Below, in pieces: positions 16,179-26,024 of a DNA stretch of 64,000 bases. The notes beneath the pieces were generated by a model. The model did not search any database. It saw only the letters and a list, made by a program, of their open reading frames with translations, and was not told where the DNA came from. The DNA lies in the NCBI GenBank assembly GCA_947564265.1, contig CANOBK010000003.1:88331-152330 (forward strand), given 5' to 3'. Numbering within the stretch: position 1 is the first letter of the stretch; each line of letters starts with the position of its first letter. The translations under genes were made by a program, and so were the position numbers. Source of the DNA: an uncultured Caryophanales bacterium (lineage in GTDB: Bacteria > Bacillota_I > Bacilli_A > RF39 > UBA660).

Positions 16179-17294
16179 ATGAAAATATTTATAGGGAAAT
16201 ATAATAGTTGTGGCGTGAATTATCAGTATTTTGAAATCATTCATCGGCTGATGGAAAGAGAAGATTGTCAGTTGATAAAAGAACCAGAAGAGGCAGATGT
16301 CATTATTTTTTCTACTTCTTGTGCCTGTCATGTGGATAGAATCTTTTATACTCTTTCTTATATAGAATCGATTCTTAATGTAAAAAAGCCTAGTGCTAGA
16401 ACGTATCTAACCGGATGTCTAGCACGGGAATATTTAGATCCCGTTGTTTTTTCTAATTTATCTAATTGGATTCATACAAGGATTGACTGTGTGATTCCTT
16501 ATAACCAGACAGATCAATTACTAAGTGATTTATTTCAAGAATCAATCGATTCTGACTCCTCTTTTGGGTATGCGCGTTTAATGAATGGAACACTTGATCT
16601 TTATATTTCTAGTGGTTGTTTACATCAATGTTCTTTTTGTAAGACAAATTATCAAAAAACACCTTTAGTCAGTATGGATTTTTCAAGAGTAAAAGAAATC
16701 ATTGATTATGCAGATCAGAAAAATATTAAAACACTTTCGTTTCGCGGGATGAATGTATGTCAATTTGGATTAGATAAAGAGAAAAAATACCTATTACCTG
16801 AGGTGATTGATTATACAGAGAGGAAGGATCATATTGAAAGGGTAAATTTAATTGGGTTTGCTTTTTCGGATGCGATTCATCATGATTTTAAATATTCTCT
16901 TAGGGCTAGTAAAAAGGTGGACTGGATTGGTGGTTCCTTTGAGTCGGGGGAAGACAGAATTTTAGAACTAATGGATAAAGGATTTACAGCTCAAGAATTC
17001 TTAGAATTTAATCAATATATTAGTCAGGATTCTTTGAAAAAGTTAAGATCTAATATGATTGCAGGATTTCCAACGGAAACGATGGAGGATGTTAAAACAA
17101 CAATACAGGCATTATCTAAATTAAAACCTTATCTAGATTTAGTAACGGTATGTCATTATAAAGATTCTCCTTTTGTAAAAGCACATTCTCTAGAACAACT
17201 TTCTAAAGAGGAGATTCATGAACATGCGAGAGTGTATGCTAAATTCTTACGATATGAGAAGATTCCTTATCGATTAGAAAAAGTGCAGAAGTAG
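16179..17294 (+). CDS. MiaB/RimO-like radical SAM methylthiotransferase, without TRAM domain
   Basis: The N-terminal UPF0004 domain carries Cys11, Cys48 and Cys80, which bind the auxiliary iron-sulfur cluster, and the radical SAM cluster motif is Cys147-Cys151-Cys154 (CLHQCSFC). Their order and spacing match methylthiotransferases that thiomethylate tRNA (MiaB, MtaB) or ribosomal protein S12 (RimO). The 371-residue protein ends right after the radical SAM barrel, so the RNA-binding TRAM domain of about 60 residues is missing. The substrate is therefore uncertain. A start at GTG 16167 is possible, but ATG 16179 fits the conserved N-terminus. Confidence 0.85.
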   Translation: MKIFIGKYNSCGVNYQYFEIIHRLMEREDCQLIKEPEEADVIIFSTSCACHVDRIFYTLSYIESILNVKKPSARTYLTGCLAREYLDPVVFSNLSNWIHTRIDCVIPYNQTDQLLSDLFQESIDSDSSFGYARLMNGTLDLYISSGCLHQCSFCKTNYQKTPLVSMDFSRVKEIIDYADQKNIKTLSFRGMNVCQFGLDKEKKYLLPEVIDYTERKDHIERVNLIGFAFSDAIHHDFKYSLRASKKVDWIGGSFESGEDRILELMDKGFTAQEFLEFNQYISQDSLKKLRSNMIAGFPTETMEDVKTTIQALSKLKPYLDLVTVCHYKDSPFVKAHSLEQLSKEEIHEHARVYAKFLRYEKIPYRLEKVQK

Positions 17295-17340
17295 TGTATT
17301 TGTTTAGAAGAAATCGAAGAAAGTGAATTTGTTTTGAATC

Positions 17341-17395
17341 TAGAAGAAGCGGATGCGCTTGTTTTGTTTCTGCTTGTTCTTTCTTTTTTCCCTGA
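17341..17395 (+). terminator. Possible terminator before dusB
   Basis: Two overlapping stems are possible: a short AAGCG/CGCTT hairpin and a longer imperfect one pairing AGAA-AAGC with GCTT-TTCT, followed by TTCTTTTTTCCC. Only the T-rich tail is clear. Confidence 0.4.
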
Positions 17396-17431
17396 TTTAT
17401 GGTATTATCTATAGTGATTTGAGGGATGGAT

Positions 17432-18409
17432 ATGTGGAAAATCGGAAATGTTGAAATTAAGAATCAAACGGTGTTAGCTCCGATGGCTGGAATTGGGAAT
17501 TCAAGTTTTCGTAAAATCGTAAAAGAAATGGGTTGTGGATTGATTTATGCGGAAATGGTCAGTGATAAGGCATTGTTCTATAATAGTAAAAAAACAATTG
17601 ATATGCTTTATATGGAAGAAGAGGAACGACCAATTACACAACAAATTTTTGGGAGTGATAAAGAATCCTTCGTCATTGCAGCAAAATATGTCTATGAACA
17701 TATGCATCCTGATATTATCGATATTAATATGGGGTGTCCCGTTCCAAAAGTCGCCGTAAAATCTCAAGCGGGGGCAGCCCTTTTAAAAAATCCAGAGAAA
17801 ATTCGTGAGATTGTTTCTAGTGTTGTAGAAGCTGTTCCTATACCTGTAACTGTTAAAATTCGTAGTGGTTGGGATCATGAACATATCAATGCTATCGAGG
17901 TTGCTAAAATTTGTGAAGAGGCAGGAGCGTCTGCTATTTGCGTTCATCCAAGAACTCGTAGTCAGGGGTATTCTGGGAAGGCAGATTGGTCAATTATAAA
18001 AGAAGTCAAAGAAGCAGTCTCTATTCCTGTCATTGGAAATGGAGATATCACAACACCAGAGCTTGCCAAGAAAATGTTAGAAGAAACGGGTTGTGATGCC
18101 ATTATGATTGGACGTGGAGTATTAGGGCGACCTTGGTTAATTCGTGAGATTAATTACTATCTAGAAACAGGAAAAAAACTAGAAGAACCTAGTCCAAGAG
18201 AAAGAATTGAATTCTGTTTAAAACATCTTGATAATCTTTATCAATTAAAAGATGAACATTTAGCAGTCTTAGAAATTCGGAGTCATATTGCGTGGTATTT
18301 GAAAGGGCTTCCAAAATCGAATGAAATTAAGAATAAAATATTCCTTCAAACGCGTATTTCTGATATAATTGGTACATTGAACGAATATAAGAAATGGATA
18401 GAAAGTTAG
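17432..18409 (+). CDS. dusB: tRNA-dihydrouridine synthase DusB
   Basis: An FMN enzyme that reduces uridine to dihydrouridine in the tRNA D-loop. The 325-residue protein shows [13 protein letters not shown], the catalytic Cys segment NMGCPVPKV, a KIRSGW strand, HPRTR and [15 protein letters not shown] at 17421-17425 is spaced correctly for ATG 17432; ATG 17426 is too close. In Bacillus dusB also precedes lysS. The next gene starts ten bases after its stop. Confidence 0.94.
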   Translation: MWKIGNVEIKNQTVLAPMAGIGNSSFRKIVKEMGCGLIYAEMVSDKALFYNSKKTIDMLYMEEEERPITQQIFGSDKESFVIAAKYVYEHMHPDIIDINMGCPVPKVAVKSQAGAALLKNPEKIREIVSSVVEAVPIPVTVKIRSGWDHEHINAIEVAKICEEAGASAICVHPRTRSQGYSGKADWSIIKEVKEAVSIPVIGNGDITTPELAKKMLEETGCDAIMIGRGVLGRPWLIREINYYLETGKKLEEPSPRERIEFCLKHLDNLYQLKDEHLAVLEIRSHIAWYLKGLPKSNEIKNKIFLQTRISDIIGTLNEYKKWIES

Positions 18410-18418
18410 GTGGAAAAA

Positions 18419-19309
18419 GTGGCAAAAAGTAAAGAAGAAGTAAAAGAAAAAAAGGACTTAAAAAAAGGAAAAGAAATAGAGGCTACTTATGTAGAAAAGA
18501 AAACTACTAAGAAGAAGAAAGATTCTTCGGTAGAAAAAAAGAAAAGTACAGAAAAAAAGACGGTAAAAGCAAAGACTAAGACTTCTCAGAAAAAAGAAAG
18601 TACTAAGGAGAGGGAAAAAGCAAAACCAATTGAAAAAGAAGAGATAACTACAGAAATCATAGAGGATTCTTCTTTGAAAGAAGAAAGAATTCGTACAGAG
18701 GAAGAAAGTGTTTCTTATAAAAAGGCATATTCTTTTCCAAGAATTCTTGCCTATATTATTGATTTTATTATCGTTATGATGTTATCAACATTGGTTCTTA
18801 CGTTTGTTCCTACAAATAAGAACTATGAAGCATATCTTAACGAATATCAAACCATTCAAGCAGAATTCCTAGAGGGAAGTTTAGATCCAGAAGAATATGT
18901 CAATAAATCAGTAGATATCGTTTATGATATCGATTATAGTAACGTCATTCCAATGATTATAGAAATTTCGATTTTAATTCTTTACTATGTCGTATTTCAA
19001 TTCTATAATAAGGGGCAAACGATTGGCAAAAAGTTATTAAAGATTCGAGTAGTATCCGAAGATCTTGGAGAAGCCAGTATGAATCAATACATTGTCCGTT
19101 CTTTGATTGTTCCATCTATCGCTAGTAAAATGTTGATTGTCTCTATGGTATTATTCATGGGACGTAGATATTATTATTATGGTAGTTTTACAATGCAGGG
19201 AATTCAAATAGTATTAATTATTATTTCTGTCTTTATGATAATGTACTCAGAATCAGGAAGGGGTCTTCATGACCGACTTGCTAAAACAAAAGTAATTACG
19301 ACAGATTAA
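18419..19309 (+). CDS. RDD family membrane protein with long lysine-rich N-terminus
   Basis: Residues 1 to about 100 are almost all Lys, Glu, Ser and Thr and look disordered. The remainder is an RDD domain with RILAYIIDFIIV in the first helix, YNKGQTIGKKLL before the third and GRGLHDRLAKTKVI at the end. RDD proteins are small transporters or membrane chaperones of uncertain role, some linked to Na+/H+ exchange. Start GTG 18419 is best spaced from AGGTGG; GTG 18410 is possible. It lies between dusB and lysS. Confidence 0.85.
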   Translation: MAKSKEEVKEKKDLKKGKEIEATYVEKKTTKKKKDSSVEKKKSTEKKTVKAKTKTSQKKESTKEREKAKPIEKEEITTEIIEDSSLKEERIRTEEESVSYKKAYSFPRILAYIIDFIIVMMLSTLVLTFVPTNKNYEAYLNEYQTIQAEFLEGSLDPEEYVNKSVDIVYDIDYSNVIPMIIEISILILYYVVFQFYNKGQTIGKKLLKIRVVSEDLGEASMNQYIVRSLIVPSIASKMLIVSMVLFMGRRYYYYGSFTMQGIQIVLIIISVFMIMYSESGRGLHDRLAKTKVITTD

Positions 19310-19335
19310 AAGTAACTCATAAGGGAGGTTAAAAT

Positions 19336-20823
19336 ATGAGAGAATTTTCAGAACAAGAATTAGTAAGAAGAGAAAAAATAAATCAAATCCGAGAAGTTTG
19401 TAATCCATATCCAGAACGTTTTGAGGTTACACATTCTTTAAAAGAAGCAAGTCTATTAGAAGATGAAACAAAGAATGTTTCTGTTGCAGGACGTATTGTA
19501 TTTATGAGAAAAATGGGAAAGATGAGTTTCTTAAAAATAAGAGATATTGAGGGAGATCTTCAAATTTCAATTAAGATTGATTTAGTAGGGGAAGAAAAAT
19601 ACGAGTTCTTTAAAACAAATATTGATATTGGTGATTTTATTGGAGCAGTAGGAGAAATTTTTACCACTCATACTGGAGAAAAAACACTACGTGCTGATTA
19701 TTTCGAGTTTTTAGGAAAAGCATTAAAACCACTTCCTGAAAAGTTCCATGGTTTAACAGATTTAGAAGCTTGTTATCGTCAAAGATATGTTGATTTAATT
19801 ATGAATCAAGATACTAGAAATCGTTTTATGGTTCGTGTGAAATTTATTCGTGAACTTAGAAATTACTTAGATAACTTAGGATATATGGAAATTGAAACTC
19901 CTATTTTAAATAATAAAGCAAGTGGGGCAACGGCAAGACCATTTAAGGCTCATCATAACGCTTTAGATTTAGATGTATATTTAAGAATTGCACCAGAAAC
20001 TTATCTAAAAAGGGCAGTAGTAGGAGGAATTCCTAAAGTTTATGAAGTAGCCCGTTGTTTTAGAAATGAGGGAATGGACGCTTCTCACTTACAAGATTTT
20101 ACAATGGTAGAGGGATACCAAGCTTACTACAATTACGAAGATAATATGAAGTTAATTCAAAATATGCTTCAAACAATCGTAATGAATATTTTTGGAACAC
20201 TAAAAATTACGTTTGGTGACCAAGAAATCGATATGAGTGGGGATTGGGGAAGAGTAACTTTTCGTGAACTATTAATCAAATATGCCAATATCGATATTGA
20301 CGTTTATAATACAAAAGAAAAATTGCTTTCTAAAATCCTAGAAGAAAAAATCGAAGTAGAAAGTGAAACACCACTTGAAAATTTAGGATTTGGAAACTTA
20401 GTTGATGTTTTATATAAGAAAGTAGCACGCCCACATATGTTAGGACCAGTCTATTTAACAGAACATCCAACGAGTTTATCTCCATTAGCTAGAAGTAATG
20501 ACGACCGTCCTGAAGTAAGTGATCGATTCCAACTAGTAATTAATGGAGCAGAAATCGTTAATGGATATTCAGAACTTGTTGATCCACAAGAACAAGAACG
20601 TAGACTCTTAGAACAAGCAAGTCTAAAAGCAGCTGGAGATGAAGAGGCCATGGAAATGGATTACGATTACATTGGTGCCATGGAATATGGAATGCCTCCA
20701 ATTTCTGGTTGGGGTATGGGAGTTGATCGTATTGTTCAATTACTAACAGGAAGTGAAAGTATTCGTGATGTTGTTATGTTTCCACTCATGAGACCGTTAG
20801 ATAGCAAGGAAACAGAATTATAA
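19336..20823 (+). CDS. lysS: Lysyl-tRNA synthetase, class II
   Basis: The 495-residue protein has the N-terminal OB-fold anticodon-binding domain (about 40-140), class II motif 2 (CFRNEGMDASH), and motif 3 (GMGVDRIVQLL) at the end. It charges tRNA-Lys. GGGAGG precedes the ATG. No T-box or other leader is visible upstream; it is probably read through from dusB and the RDD gene and ends at the terminator 20830. Confidence 0.97.
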   Translation: MREFSEQELVRREKINQIREVCNPYPERFEVTHSLKEASLLEDETKNVSVAGRIVFMRKMGKMSFLKIRDIEGDLQISIKIDLVGEEKYEFFKTNIDIGDFIGAVGEIFTTHTGEKTLRADYFEFLGKALKPLPEKFHGLTDLEACYRQRYVDLIMNQDTRNRFMVRVKFIRELRNYLDNLGYMEIETPILNNKASGATARPFKAHHNALDLDVYLRIAPETYLKRAVVGGIPKVYEVARCFRNEGMDASHLQDFTMVEGYQAYYNYEDNMKLIQNMLQTIVMNIFGTLKITFGDQEIDMSGDWGRVTFRELLIKYANIDIDVYNTKEKLLSKILEEKIEVESETPLENLGFGNLVDVLYKKVARPHMLGPVYLTEHPTSLSPLARSNDDRPEVSDRFQLVINGAEIVNGYSELVDPQEQERRLLEQASLKAAGDEEAMEMDYDYIGAMEYGMPPISGWGMGVDRIVQLLTGSESIRDVVMFPLMRPLDSKETEL

Positions 20824-20829
20824 ATGGTT

Positions 20830-20853
20830 AGATCCTTTTTATAGGGTCTTTTT
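20830..20853 (+). terminator. lysS terminator
   Basis: AGATCC (20830-20835) pairs with GGGTCT (20844-20849), one G-T pair, followed by T residues. Confidence 0.65.
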
Positions 20854-20906
20854 CTTTTAAAATGCTTATTTGTAAGGAAATTTCACCAAACTTTCACTTA
20901 AAAATA

Positions 20907-20934
20907 TTGATTTTACAATAAATGTTGTTATAAT
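20907..20934 (+). promoter_or_regulatory. Promoter of the YfcC-like carrier gene
   Basis: TTGATT (20907-20912), a 16-base spacer and TATAAT (20929-20934), 19 bases before the ATG. Confidence 0.65.
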
Positions 20935-20953
20935 TAATAATGGGAGGGTTAAT

Positions 20954-22573
20954 ATGAAGAAACATAACATTTTAAAAGTTCTTTTCATTACAATTCTAGC
21001 TATTGTTTTATGTACTTGGATATTCCCTAGTGCACAATTTCAAGAAACATTAGTAGAAGGTGAAAGAATCCAAGCAGGTTTATTTGATGTATTTGCTTAT
21101 CCAATGATTGCACTACAATATTTCGGAAGTATACTTCTTTATGTTGTTACTTGTGGTGTATTCTATGGAGTTGCTTATCGTACTTCTGCGTATCACCAAT
21201 TAGTACAAAAAATTACGGATGGATTCAAAGGAATGGAACATATTTTCCTAGCAACTGTTATTATTCTAATTTCAGTAATTGTATCAGTAACAGGAATTTC
21301 TGTACCAATTCTATTTGTATTTCCATTTATTATTGATGTAGTACTTAAAATGGGATACAATAGTTTGATTGCTGCCACTGTAACCGTAGGTCCTACTGTA
21401 GCAGGAATTGCAGGAACGACTCTTGGGGTAATGACAACGAGTTATTTAAATCAAGTTTTAGAATTATCTATTTTTGATGAAATGGTTTCTAAGATTGTAA
21501 TACTAATTATCTTTGTCATTCTATTAATTGCACAAGTCATTCTTTATGGAAAAAAGACAAAGAATGTTACCGTACAAGCAGAAGAAAAATCTACTCCATC
21601 AAAGGCAAATGAATTAAAAGAAGAGGCTGAGGTAGAAGAAAAAGTAGTTACAAAAGAAAAGACAACGGGAAAGAAATCTACTACAAAATCTAACTCAAAA
21701 ACGACGAAGAAAAATTCTTCTAAATCTTCAAAAACAAATTCTAAATCTACTGGGAAAAGAGGACGTCCATCAAAAAATAGTGCAGCAATGGCAAGAGATA
21801 ACTCTGAAACTTTAGTAATTCCAACAAAATCAGAAAAGAAAGCTAATATTTGGCCATTCGTAATAATCTTTGATTTATTACTAATCATGTTAGCAATTTC
21901 TGTATTTGATTGGGAAGGATTATTCGATATTACTTGGTTCTCAGAAGCAAAAGAAGCCGTTACAACTTATGAAATCTTTGGATTCCCAATCTTTGGAAAA
22001 TTGTTGGGACAATTAAATGCATTTGGTGAATGGAACATTGGTATTGAAATGCCAGCACTTATTTTGATAGCAACTTGTGTATTAGCACTTATATATCGTG
22101 TAAAATGGCAAGATTTCATCGATGGAATTTGCGATGGATTCAAAAAAGCGATTGGGCCAGCAACTATCATATTATTAACATATGTGGTATTAGTATTAGT
22201 TACTTATCATCCATTCCAATTAGTATTTACAAAATTCTTACTGGATCTTACTTCAGGAATCAATGTGGTAACAATGACTCTTACTGCGATGTTGGCATCA
22301 TTCTTTAATGTTGATATCACTTATGTAGTTCAAAGTACTTTACCATATGTAAGAACTGTAATTACAGATAGTGGGTTATATCCATTAATTGGAATTATTT
22401 ATCAATCAATCTATGGTTTAATCTTATTGGTAGCTCCAACTAGCTTTATCTTAATGCCAACACTTTCTTACTTAAATGTTTCTTATAAGCAATGGATTTC
22501 TCATATTTGGAAATTATTCTTAACATTACTAGCAATTCTAGTTGTTATTTTCCTAATTATCTTAGCATTATAA
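20954..22573 (+). CDS. YfcC/DcuC-like carrier with a lysine/serine-rich internal linker
   Basis: A 539-residue membrane protein in two halves: five to six helices in residues 1-198 and five to six in about 298-539. The TVGPTVAGIAGTT re-entrant loop near 143-156 and the VAPTSFILMP loop near the end are typical of the YfcC/DcuC carrier group (C4-dicarboxylates, basic amino acids or peptides). Between the halves lies a hydrophilic linker (199-297) rich in Lys, Ser and Thr, containing GKRGRPSK (267-274), identical in form to an AT-hook. Substrate unknown. It is a single gene with its own promoter and terminator. Confidence 0.75.
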   Translation: MKKHNILKVLFITILAIVLCTWIFPSAQFQETLVEGERIQAGLFDVFAYPMIALQYFGSILLYVVTCGVFYGVAYRTSAYHQLVQKITDGFKGMEHIFLATVIILISVIVSVTGISVPILFVFPFIIDVVLKMGYNSLIAATVTVGPTVAGIAGTTLGVMTTSYLNQVLELSIFDEMVSKIVILIIFVILLIAQVILYGKKTKNVTVQAEEKSTPSKANELKEEAEVEEKVVTKEKTTGKKSTTKSNSKTTKKNSSKSSKTNSKSTGKRGRPSKNSAAMARDNSETLVIPTKSEKKANIWPFVIIFDLLLIMLAISVFDWEGLFDITWFSEAKEAVTTYEIFGFPIFGKLLGQLNAFGEWNIGIEMPALILIATCVLALIYRVKWQDFIDGICDGFKKAIGPATIILLTYVVLVLVTYHPFQLVFTKFLLDLTSGINVVTMTLTAMLASFFNVDITYVVQSTLPYVRTVITDSGLYPLIGIIYQSIYGLILLVAPTSFILMPTLSYLNVSYKQWISHIWKLFLTLLAILVVIFLIILAL

Positions 22574-22589
22574 GAAAAAGTAAAATGAT

Positions 22590-22621
22590 AAAAAGGTAGA
22601 ATCTATCGGTTCTATCTTTTT
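22590..22621 (+). terminator. Terminator after the carrier gene
   Basis: A twelve-pair stem (22590-22601 with 22610-22621, one G-T pair) whose right arm ends in T residues. Confidence 0.8.
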
Positions 22622-22628
22622 CGTGTAT

Positions 22629-22656
22629 TTGACAAAATGAAAAAAATCCTTATAAT
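22629..22656 (+). promoter_or_regulatory. Promoter of the radical SAM gene
   Basis: Perfect TTGACA (22629-22634) and TATAAT (22651-22656), spacing 16. Confidence 0.75.
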
Positions 22657-22685
22657 ATCTTCTCAAAAAGAGGGGGAGAAAAGTT

Positions 22686-23429
22686 ATGGTGTCTTTAGAA
22701 TATCTAGCTTTAGAAGTTACTAGACGGTGTAATGAATGGTGTAAGATGTGTATGCGTGGTGATCCAGAAGAAGTTGATATGTCAAAAGAAATTGTGAATC
22801 AGGTTTTATTAAATAACGATATCCAAGATATACAAACAATTATGTTTACTGGAGGAGAACCTACCTTAAATGAAGAACTCATTTGTTATACGATTGAGTT
22901 AATTATGAAACATCATATCTTGGTTCCCAGGCTTTCTATGGTGACGAATGCTAAGAAATTCCCTCAACTAGTGTTAGAGTCTTTTGATGATTATCAGAAA
23001 TACTGTATCAGTAGAAATATTAAAAGTAATATAACAATTAATTTTTCGATTGATGCATTTCATGAGGATTATCCAGATATTACAAGGAAATACAAAGAAA
23101 AATACCCACAATTCCAATATTGGTTTAAAGGACTAGACTTTGTATGGAAAACTGGTAGAGCGGAATATGGAGATCCTTTTGAATACAAGATTCTTCCTAT
23201 GCATGTTCAAATGGTAATGGGCTATTTATGGGTCATGAATACTCTTTATGTAACGGCGAAAGGAAACTATGAAACAGTTGGAGATGGGATGTATTCTGAT
23301 ATGGACCAGTTGCATATGGGATCTGTTTTTGATTATTCTATTTTAGATTTAATTGACAAATATGGAAAAATTAAGAATGGGACAGAACAAGAACTGAAAC
23401 AATATTTGTATCGATGTAGAAATCGGTAG
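22686..23429 (+). CDS. Radical SAM protein, function unknown
   Basis: A 247-residue single-domain radical SAM protein. CNEWCKMC gives the cluster ligands Cys15, Cys19 and Cys22, and MFTGGEPTL (about 54-62) is the SAM-binding glycine loop. There is no SPASM or twitch cluster: the C-terminal half has a single late Cys. It could resemble activating enzymes or small cofactor-modifying enzymes, but no partner gene is beside it. It is a single-gene unit with a near-consensus promoter and a GAGGGGGAG ribosome binding site. Confidence 0.8.
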   Translation: MVSLEYLALEVTRRCNEWCKMCMRGDPEEVDMSKEIVNQVLLNNDIQDIQTIMFTGGEPTLNEELICYTIELIMKHHILVPRLSMVTNAKKFPQLVLESFDDYQKYCISRNIKSNITINFSIDAFHEDYPDITRKYKEKYPQFQYWFKGLDFVWKTGRAEYGDPFEYKILPMHVQMVMGYLWVMNTLYVTAKGNYETVGDGMYSDMDQLHMGSVFDYSILDLIDKYGKIKNGTEQELKQYLYRCRNR

Positions 23430-23439
23430 TATTTTTTAT

Positions 23440-23461
23440 GAGCTGATTTTCGCTCTTTTTC
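23440..23461 (+). terminator. Weak terminator after the radical SAM gene
   Basis: GAGC (23440-23443) and GCTC (23452-23455), followed by T residues. The stem is only four pairs. Confidence 0.4.
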
Positions 23462-23528
23462 TTTTTGGTGTTTAAAAATGTTCTAAAACAAACATAATAA
23501 TCATAGACTGAAAATAGGAGGGATTGTT

Positions 23529-25835
23529 ATGTTTTCTAGATTTAGTGAAGAAGCACAAAAGGTTTTACTAGGTGCCAAAAGGGAAATGCAGAACTTAAGG
23601 CATCCTTATGTTGGTAGTGAACATTTGATTTTATCTATTTTAAAGAACAATTCAGAATTAAAAAAGAGATTAGCTACCTTTCATATTACTTATGATTCTT
23701 TTCATAAACAAGTAGTAGAACAAATCGGGATTGGAAAAGAAGAGAACGAATGGTTTCTATTTACTCCTTTACTCAAGAGAGTTATTGAAACTGCTATTTT
23801 GCTTGCAAAAGAAACGAATAACGGAGAAGTTACTAGTGAGCAACTCTTTTTATCTGTTTTAGAGGAGGGAGAAGGCGTAGCAATCCGGATCTTGAATCAA
23901 ATGGAAGTAGATGTGTCAGAGCTTCAAGAATACTTTTCTAGTAAAGTGATTACCAAAAAGAAAAAAGGTGGAAAGAAACTAATTGTAGAAGAGTTTGGTT
24001 TAGATCTTACGAAGGAAGCATCTTCTAATCGACTAGATCCTGTAATTGGAAGAGAAGAAGAATTAACTAGATTGATGGAGATTCTGTGTAGGCGTACCAA
24101 AAACAATCCTCTACTAATCGGTGATGCGGGTGTAGGAAAGACAGCTATTGTCGAGGAACTCGCTAGAAGAATCGTAACAAGAGAGGTTCCTAGTCAGTTA
24201 CTAGGGAAAAGGATTATCTCAGTCTCTATTGCGTCTTTAGTCGCAGGTACTAAGTATCGTGGAGAATTCGAAGAACGTCTTACTAAAATGCTTGGAGAGA
24301 TAGAAAAAGATGATTCCATTCTTCTCTTTATCGACGAAATTCATACCCTTATGGGAGCAGGGGGAGCGGAAGGTGCGATTGATGCTGCTAACATCTTTAA
24401 ACCAGCTCTTGCGCGAGGAAAACTTCGTTTAATTGGTGCGACTACCACCGAAGAATATAAACAATCGATTGAAAAAGATAAGGCAATTGACCGTAGATTT
24501 CAATCCATTTTTGTTGAAGAACCAACCGATGAGACTGTTTATGAAATCCTTACGAAGCTTCGTCCTTTATATGAAGAATATCATCATGTGCAAGTGCCTG
24601 ATGCCATTTTAACTAATATTATTTCCTTAACGAATCGTTATGTTAATGAAAGAAAACAACCAGATAAATCATTAGATATTTTAGATGAAGTTTGTTCTAG
24701 AGTTTCTCTTTCTAAAAATAAAAAGGGTGAATTGCTGGAATCTTATCATCAACAACTCTCTGAAGTATTAAAGCAAAAAAATAAATATATTATGAATCAA
24801 AAATTTCATGAAGCTTCTGGATTAAAAACAAGAGAAAAAGAACTTACCAGTAAAATCAATGCCTTAGAATTAAAAATGAATTCTAATTCTTATTTTAAAA
24901 CAGTAAAATTAGAAGACGTTTCAAAAGTAATTAGTCAGAAAACGAAGATTCCTGTTTATGAAATCGAGCATTCAGAGAGTCGTTTATTTGATCGATTAGA
25001 AAAGCAGTTAAAAAAGGAAATTAAAGGGCAGGATTCTGCGATTGATGAACTGATCAAAATGACAAAACGAATTCAATTAGGATTTCAAGACCAAGAACGT
25101 CCTTCTTCCTTCTTGTTTGTAGGGCCTACAGGCGTAGGAAAGACCTTATTGGCAGAGAAATATAGCGATTTATTATTTGGAAAGAATCATTTTATCAAAT
25201 TCGATATGAGTGAATATGCTGATAGTAGTTCTCTTACAAAAATTATTGGTTCTAATCCTGGGTATGTTGGATATGATGACTGTCATAATCGATTAGAAGA
25301 AATTCGAAATAAACCTCATGCGGTTATTCTTTTTGACGAAATTGAAAAAGCTCATCCTAGTGTTTTGAATTTATTTCTTCAAATGTTAGAAGATGGAAAA
25401 TTAACAGATTCAAAAGGAAATGTAGTTTCGTTTAAACATCATATTATTATTATGACTTCTAATTTAGGGTTTCAAGGAAAGACTCTTGGTTTTTCAGAAA
25501 ACAATCAAGCAGTAAAAAGAAATGTTCAGGATTTCTTATCTGCTGAACTATTAAATCGAATTGGTCAAGTAATTGAGTTTTCACGGATGAAGGAAGATGT
25601 GATGGAAGAAATTATCAAAAAACAATTGAAGGGTGTCAAAGAAAAATTCAAAGGGAAGGGAATCGAATTACATCTTGGAAATAAAATGATTTCTCAAATT
25701 ATGAATCTTAGTGAATATAGAGAATTTGGCGCTAGAAAAGTACGAAAGATTATTGAAGATAAAATCGATTCCTACGTAATTGAAAAAATATTATTAGGAC
25801 AAAATCATATTCGTTTAGAAAACTTATCTTCTTAG
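23529..25835 (+). CDS. clpC: ATP-dependent Clp protease ATPase subunit ClpC
   Basis: An Hsp100 unfoldase that feeds substrates to ClpP. The 768-residue protein has the double Clp-N repeat (1-140), first AAA module with Walker A GDAGVGKT (198-205), a coiled-coil middle domain (about 400-450, ClpC-sized), and second AAA module with Walker A GPTGVGKT (532-539) and the D2-small domain. In Bacillus clpC follows ctsR-mcsA-mcsB; those three are missing and I see no tandem CtsR operator upstream, so heat control may differ. GGAGGG precedes the start. Confidence 0.93.
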   Translation: MFSRFSEEAQKVLLGAKREMQNLRHPYVGSEHLILSILKNNSELKKRLATFHITYDSFHKQVVEQIGIGKEENEWFLFTPLLKRVIETAILLAKETNNGEVTSEQLFLSVLEEGEGVAIRILNQMEVDVSELQEYFSSKVITKKKKGGKKLIVEEFGLDLTKEASSNRLDPVIGREEELTRLMEILCRRTKNNPLLIGDAGVGKTAIVEELARRIVTREVPSQLLGKRIISVSIASLVAGTKYRGEFEERLTKMLGEIEKDDSILLFIDEIHTLMGAGGAEGAIDAANIFKPALARGKLRLIGATTTEEYKQSIEKDKAIDRRFQSIFVEEPTDETVYEILTKLRPLYEEYHHVQVPDAILTNIISLTNRYVNERKQPDKSLDILDEVCSRVSLSKNKKGELLESYHQQLSEVLKQKNKYIMNQKFHEASGLKTREKELTSKINALELKMNSNSYFKTVKLEDVSKVISQKTKIPVYEIEHSESRLFDRLEKQLKKEIKGQDSAIDELIKMTKRIQLGFQDQERPSSFLFVGPTGVGKTLLAEKYSDLLFGKNHFIKFDMSEYADSSSLTKIIGSNPGYVGYDDCHNRLEEIRNKPHAVILFDEIEKAHPSVLNLFLQMLEDGKLTDSKGNVVSFKHHIIIMTSNLGFQGKTLGFSENNQAVKRNVQDFLSAELLNRIGQVIEFSRMKEDVMEEIIKKQLKGVKEKFKGKGIELHLGNKMISQIMNLSEYREFGARKVRKIIEDKIDSYVIEKILLGQNHIRLENLSS

Positions 25836-25843
25836 TAATTCAT

Positions 25844-25870
25844 AGACAGATTTTTATTTCTGTCTTTTTC
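25844..25870 (+). terminator. clpC terminator
   Basis: AGACAG (25844-25849) pairs with CTGTCT (25860-25865), followed by T residues. Confidence 0.7.
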
Positions 25871-25955
25871 CTTTTTGAAGAAATCAATTCTATTTTTCAG
25901 ACTATTGTCTAATTCAATGAATATTACGTAATTTTCTATTATTTTTGGGATACTG

Positions 25956-25964
25956 TGTTATAAT
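25956..25964 (+). promoter_or_regulatory. Extended -10 promoter element for cysS
   Basis: TGT followed by TATAAT (25959-25964) is an extended -10 element; no good -35 element is visible. The leader to 26024 shows no T-box. Confidence 0.4.
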
Positions 25965-26024
25965 AAAAGTAATTTAAAACATATTTATTCCATAATTGTT
26001 TTGTATCATGAAAGGGGAGGCACT

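Noticed and set aside
21544..21888. 114-residue antisense frame over the carrier linker
   Set aside because: Phe/Val-rich mirror of a Lys/Ser-rich coding stretch, no start signal.
25870..26024. T-box riboswitch before cysS (also considered before lysS)
   Set aside because: No T-box consensus, specifier stem or antiterminator could be found.
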